A stretch of DNA of 51,974 bases from Acidobacteriaceae bacterium. GTDB taxonomy: Bacteria; Acidobacteriota; Terriglobia; Terriglobales; Acidobacteriaceae. Position numbers and translations under genes: made by a program. The notes below the pieces were generated by a model that saw only the letters and a program-made list of their open reading frames with translations, had not been told where the DNA came from and ran no database searches. Positions 51,327 to 51,974 of the stretch are shown piece by piece. Where the stretch lies: contig PMYL01000036.1 in NCBI GenBank assembly GCA_003170825.1, forward strand, positions 1-51,974, read 5' to 3'. The number at the start of each line of letters is the position of its first letter. Position 1 is the stretch's first letter.

Positions 51327-51791
51327 CTAAGCGGAGGTGAGTGGGACAATCTTCGCTTCGAATTTACCATCCTCGTTCACCGTCAGCAGCCCCACCGTCA
51401 CCGGCAGCTCAAACCGCCGCGGCCCGCACGACCCCGGGTTGAAGTAGAGCACGCCCTTGCGGCGGTAAAAGTTGGGCACGTGCGTGTGGCCGAAGAGCAC
51501 GGCGGCAAACTTCCCCGCCGCGGGGTCCAGGTGGAGCGTATTCAGGTCGTGGAGCATGTAGACGTAGCGGTCGGCGATGAGGAGAACCTCGGTCTCCGGC
51601 AGTTCACTGCATGGGCCTTCGCGATCCACATTGCCGCGAATCGCGGTGACCGGGGCGATCTTGCCCAACTCCTTGAGAATGGAAGCGTTGCCCACATCGC
51701 CCAGGTGCAGAATGCGCTCCACCCCGGCCAGAGCGGGCGCAACCTCGGGGCGGAGGAGGCCGTGGGTATCGCTGACGACGCCGATTCTCAT
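51327..51791 (-). CDS. YfcE/MJ0936-type metallophosphoesterase
   Basis: 154 aa, typical for the group. Metal ligands: VVSDTHG (D, H), LHLGDVG (D), RGNVD (N), MLHDLN (H), FGHTHVP (H, H). Expected to hydrolyse phosphodiesters with Mn2+ or Ni2+. No operon partner is visible. Upstream lies a family A repeat at 51853. Confidence 0.9.
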   Translation of the reverse strand: MRIGVVSDTHGLLRPEVAPALAGVERILHLGDVGNASILKELGKIAPVTAIRGNVDREGPCSELPETEVLLIADRYVYMLHDLNTLHLDPAAGKFAAVLFGHTHVPNFYRRKGVLYFNPGSCGPRRFELPVTVGLLTVNEDGKFEAKIVPLTSA

Positions 51792-51852
51792 GGGAGACTC
51801 CTGAAGGCCAGGTTCTTTGCTGAGCCCATAAAAAGTGCTGATTGAGGTTCGA

Positions 51853-51899
51853 GGTCTCCCACCCTTTCGCCAAAAAGAAGGCGAAAGGATGGGGCACGG
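51853..51899 (-). repeat. Family A palindromic repeat, sister of the rlmN copy
   Basis: 47-bp element whose reverse complement matches 5233-5279 at 45 of 47 positions. Arms CTTTCGCC/GGCGAAAG. A further half unit GGTTTCCCACCC lies at 51942-51953. Confidence 0.85.
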
Positions 51900-51974
51900 A
51901 GCTTCAGTGAGCTTGTCATGAAAAGGGCTGCCCCGGGTTCGAGGTTTCCCACCCTAGTTGTGAAGTTTCAGGAG

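Overview
The window is high-GC bacterial chromosome, most likely from an Acidobacteriota (Terriglobia-like) genome. This is an inference. It rests on the combination of a DUF6600/FecR protein, DUF4254, DUF3617 and DUF4097 proteins, a split KdpD, a CTCGC-type CcmH, and dense short palindromic intergenic repeats built on GTGCCCCATCC..GGGTGGGA and on a GGCACGACT/AGTCGTGCC hairpin. No rRNA is present; there is one tRNA-Lys(TTT). I ran no database search, so all assignments come from motifs and overall sequence resemblance.

Layout. 1-10.5 kb is mostly housekeeping: a FecR/DUF6600 protein cut by the window edge, ruvC behind a structured RNA/leader with its own promoter and hairpin, an ABC ATPase, argJ, rlmN (with a palindromic repeat inside its coding sequence), an AT-richer orphan gene, an orphan HigA-like antitoxin, a DUF3617 protein and yvcK with a TPR gene. 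10.6-14.6 kb holds DUF4254, a decayed transposase, two small coupled unknown genes, a Cys-rich acidobacterial-type protein, galT and tRNA-Lys. 14.7-29.2 kb holds a stand-alone KdpD sensor half with a histidine kinase lacking its phospho-acceptor His, membrane and GT2 glycosylation genes, ZIP and ychF, a cytochrome c maturation block (ccmF-ccmH-ccmI-like plus a carboxypeptidase-regulatory-like membrane protein), a receiver domain without its Asp, and uvrB.

29.2-36.4 kb is an accessory, repeat-rich stretch: an OLD-like ATPase/TOPRIM nuclease, small ORFs, a three-repeat propeller-like protein and a secreted carbohydrate-binding-like protein are separated by arrays of palindromic repeats. 36.4-43.4 kb returns to ordinary genes (TIGR01777 epimerase, phosphoglycolate phosphatase, a DUF192/PilZ fusion, DUF4097, a MacA-like adaptor). 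Two near-identical 129-bp MITE-like elements lie 12.8 kb apart (29311 and 42081).

43.7-46.5 kb carries a compact three-gene cassette: a 702-aa protein without a signal peptide, a DUF1360-like membrane protein and an 83-aa CC-motif protein. It is the best candidate here for an undescribed system. The window ends with a CorC/HlyC family protein, PPK2, a solitary DppB-type permease, a PhnB-like VOC protein flanked by 15-bp inverted repeats, and a YfcE-type phosphoesterase.
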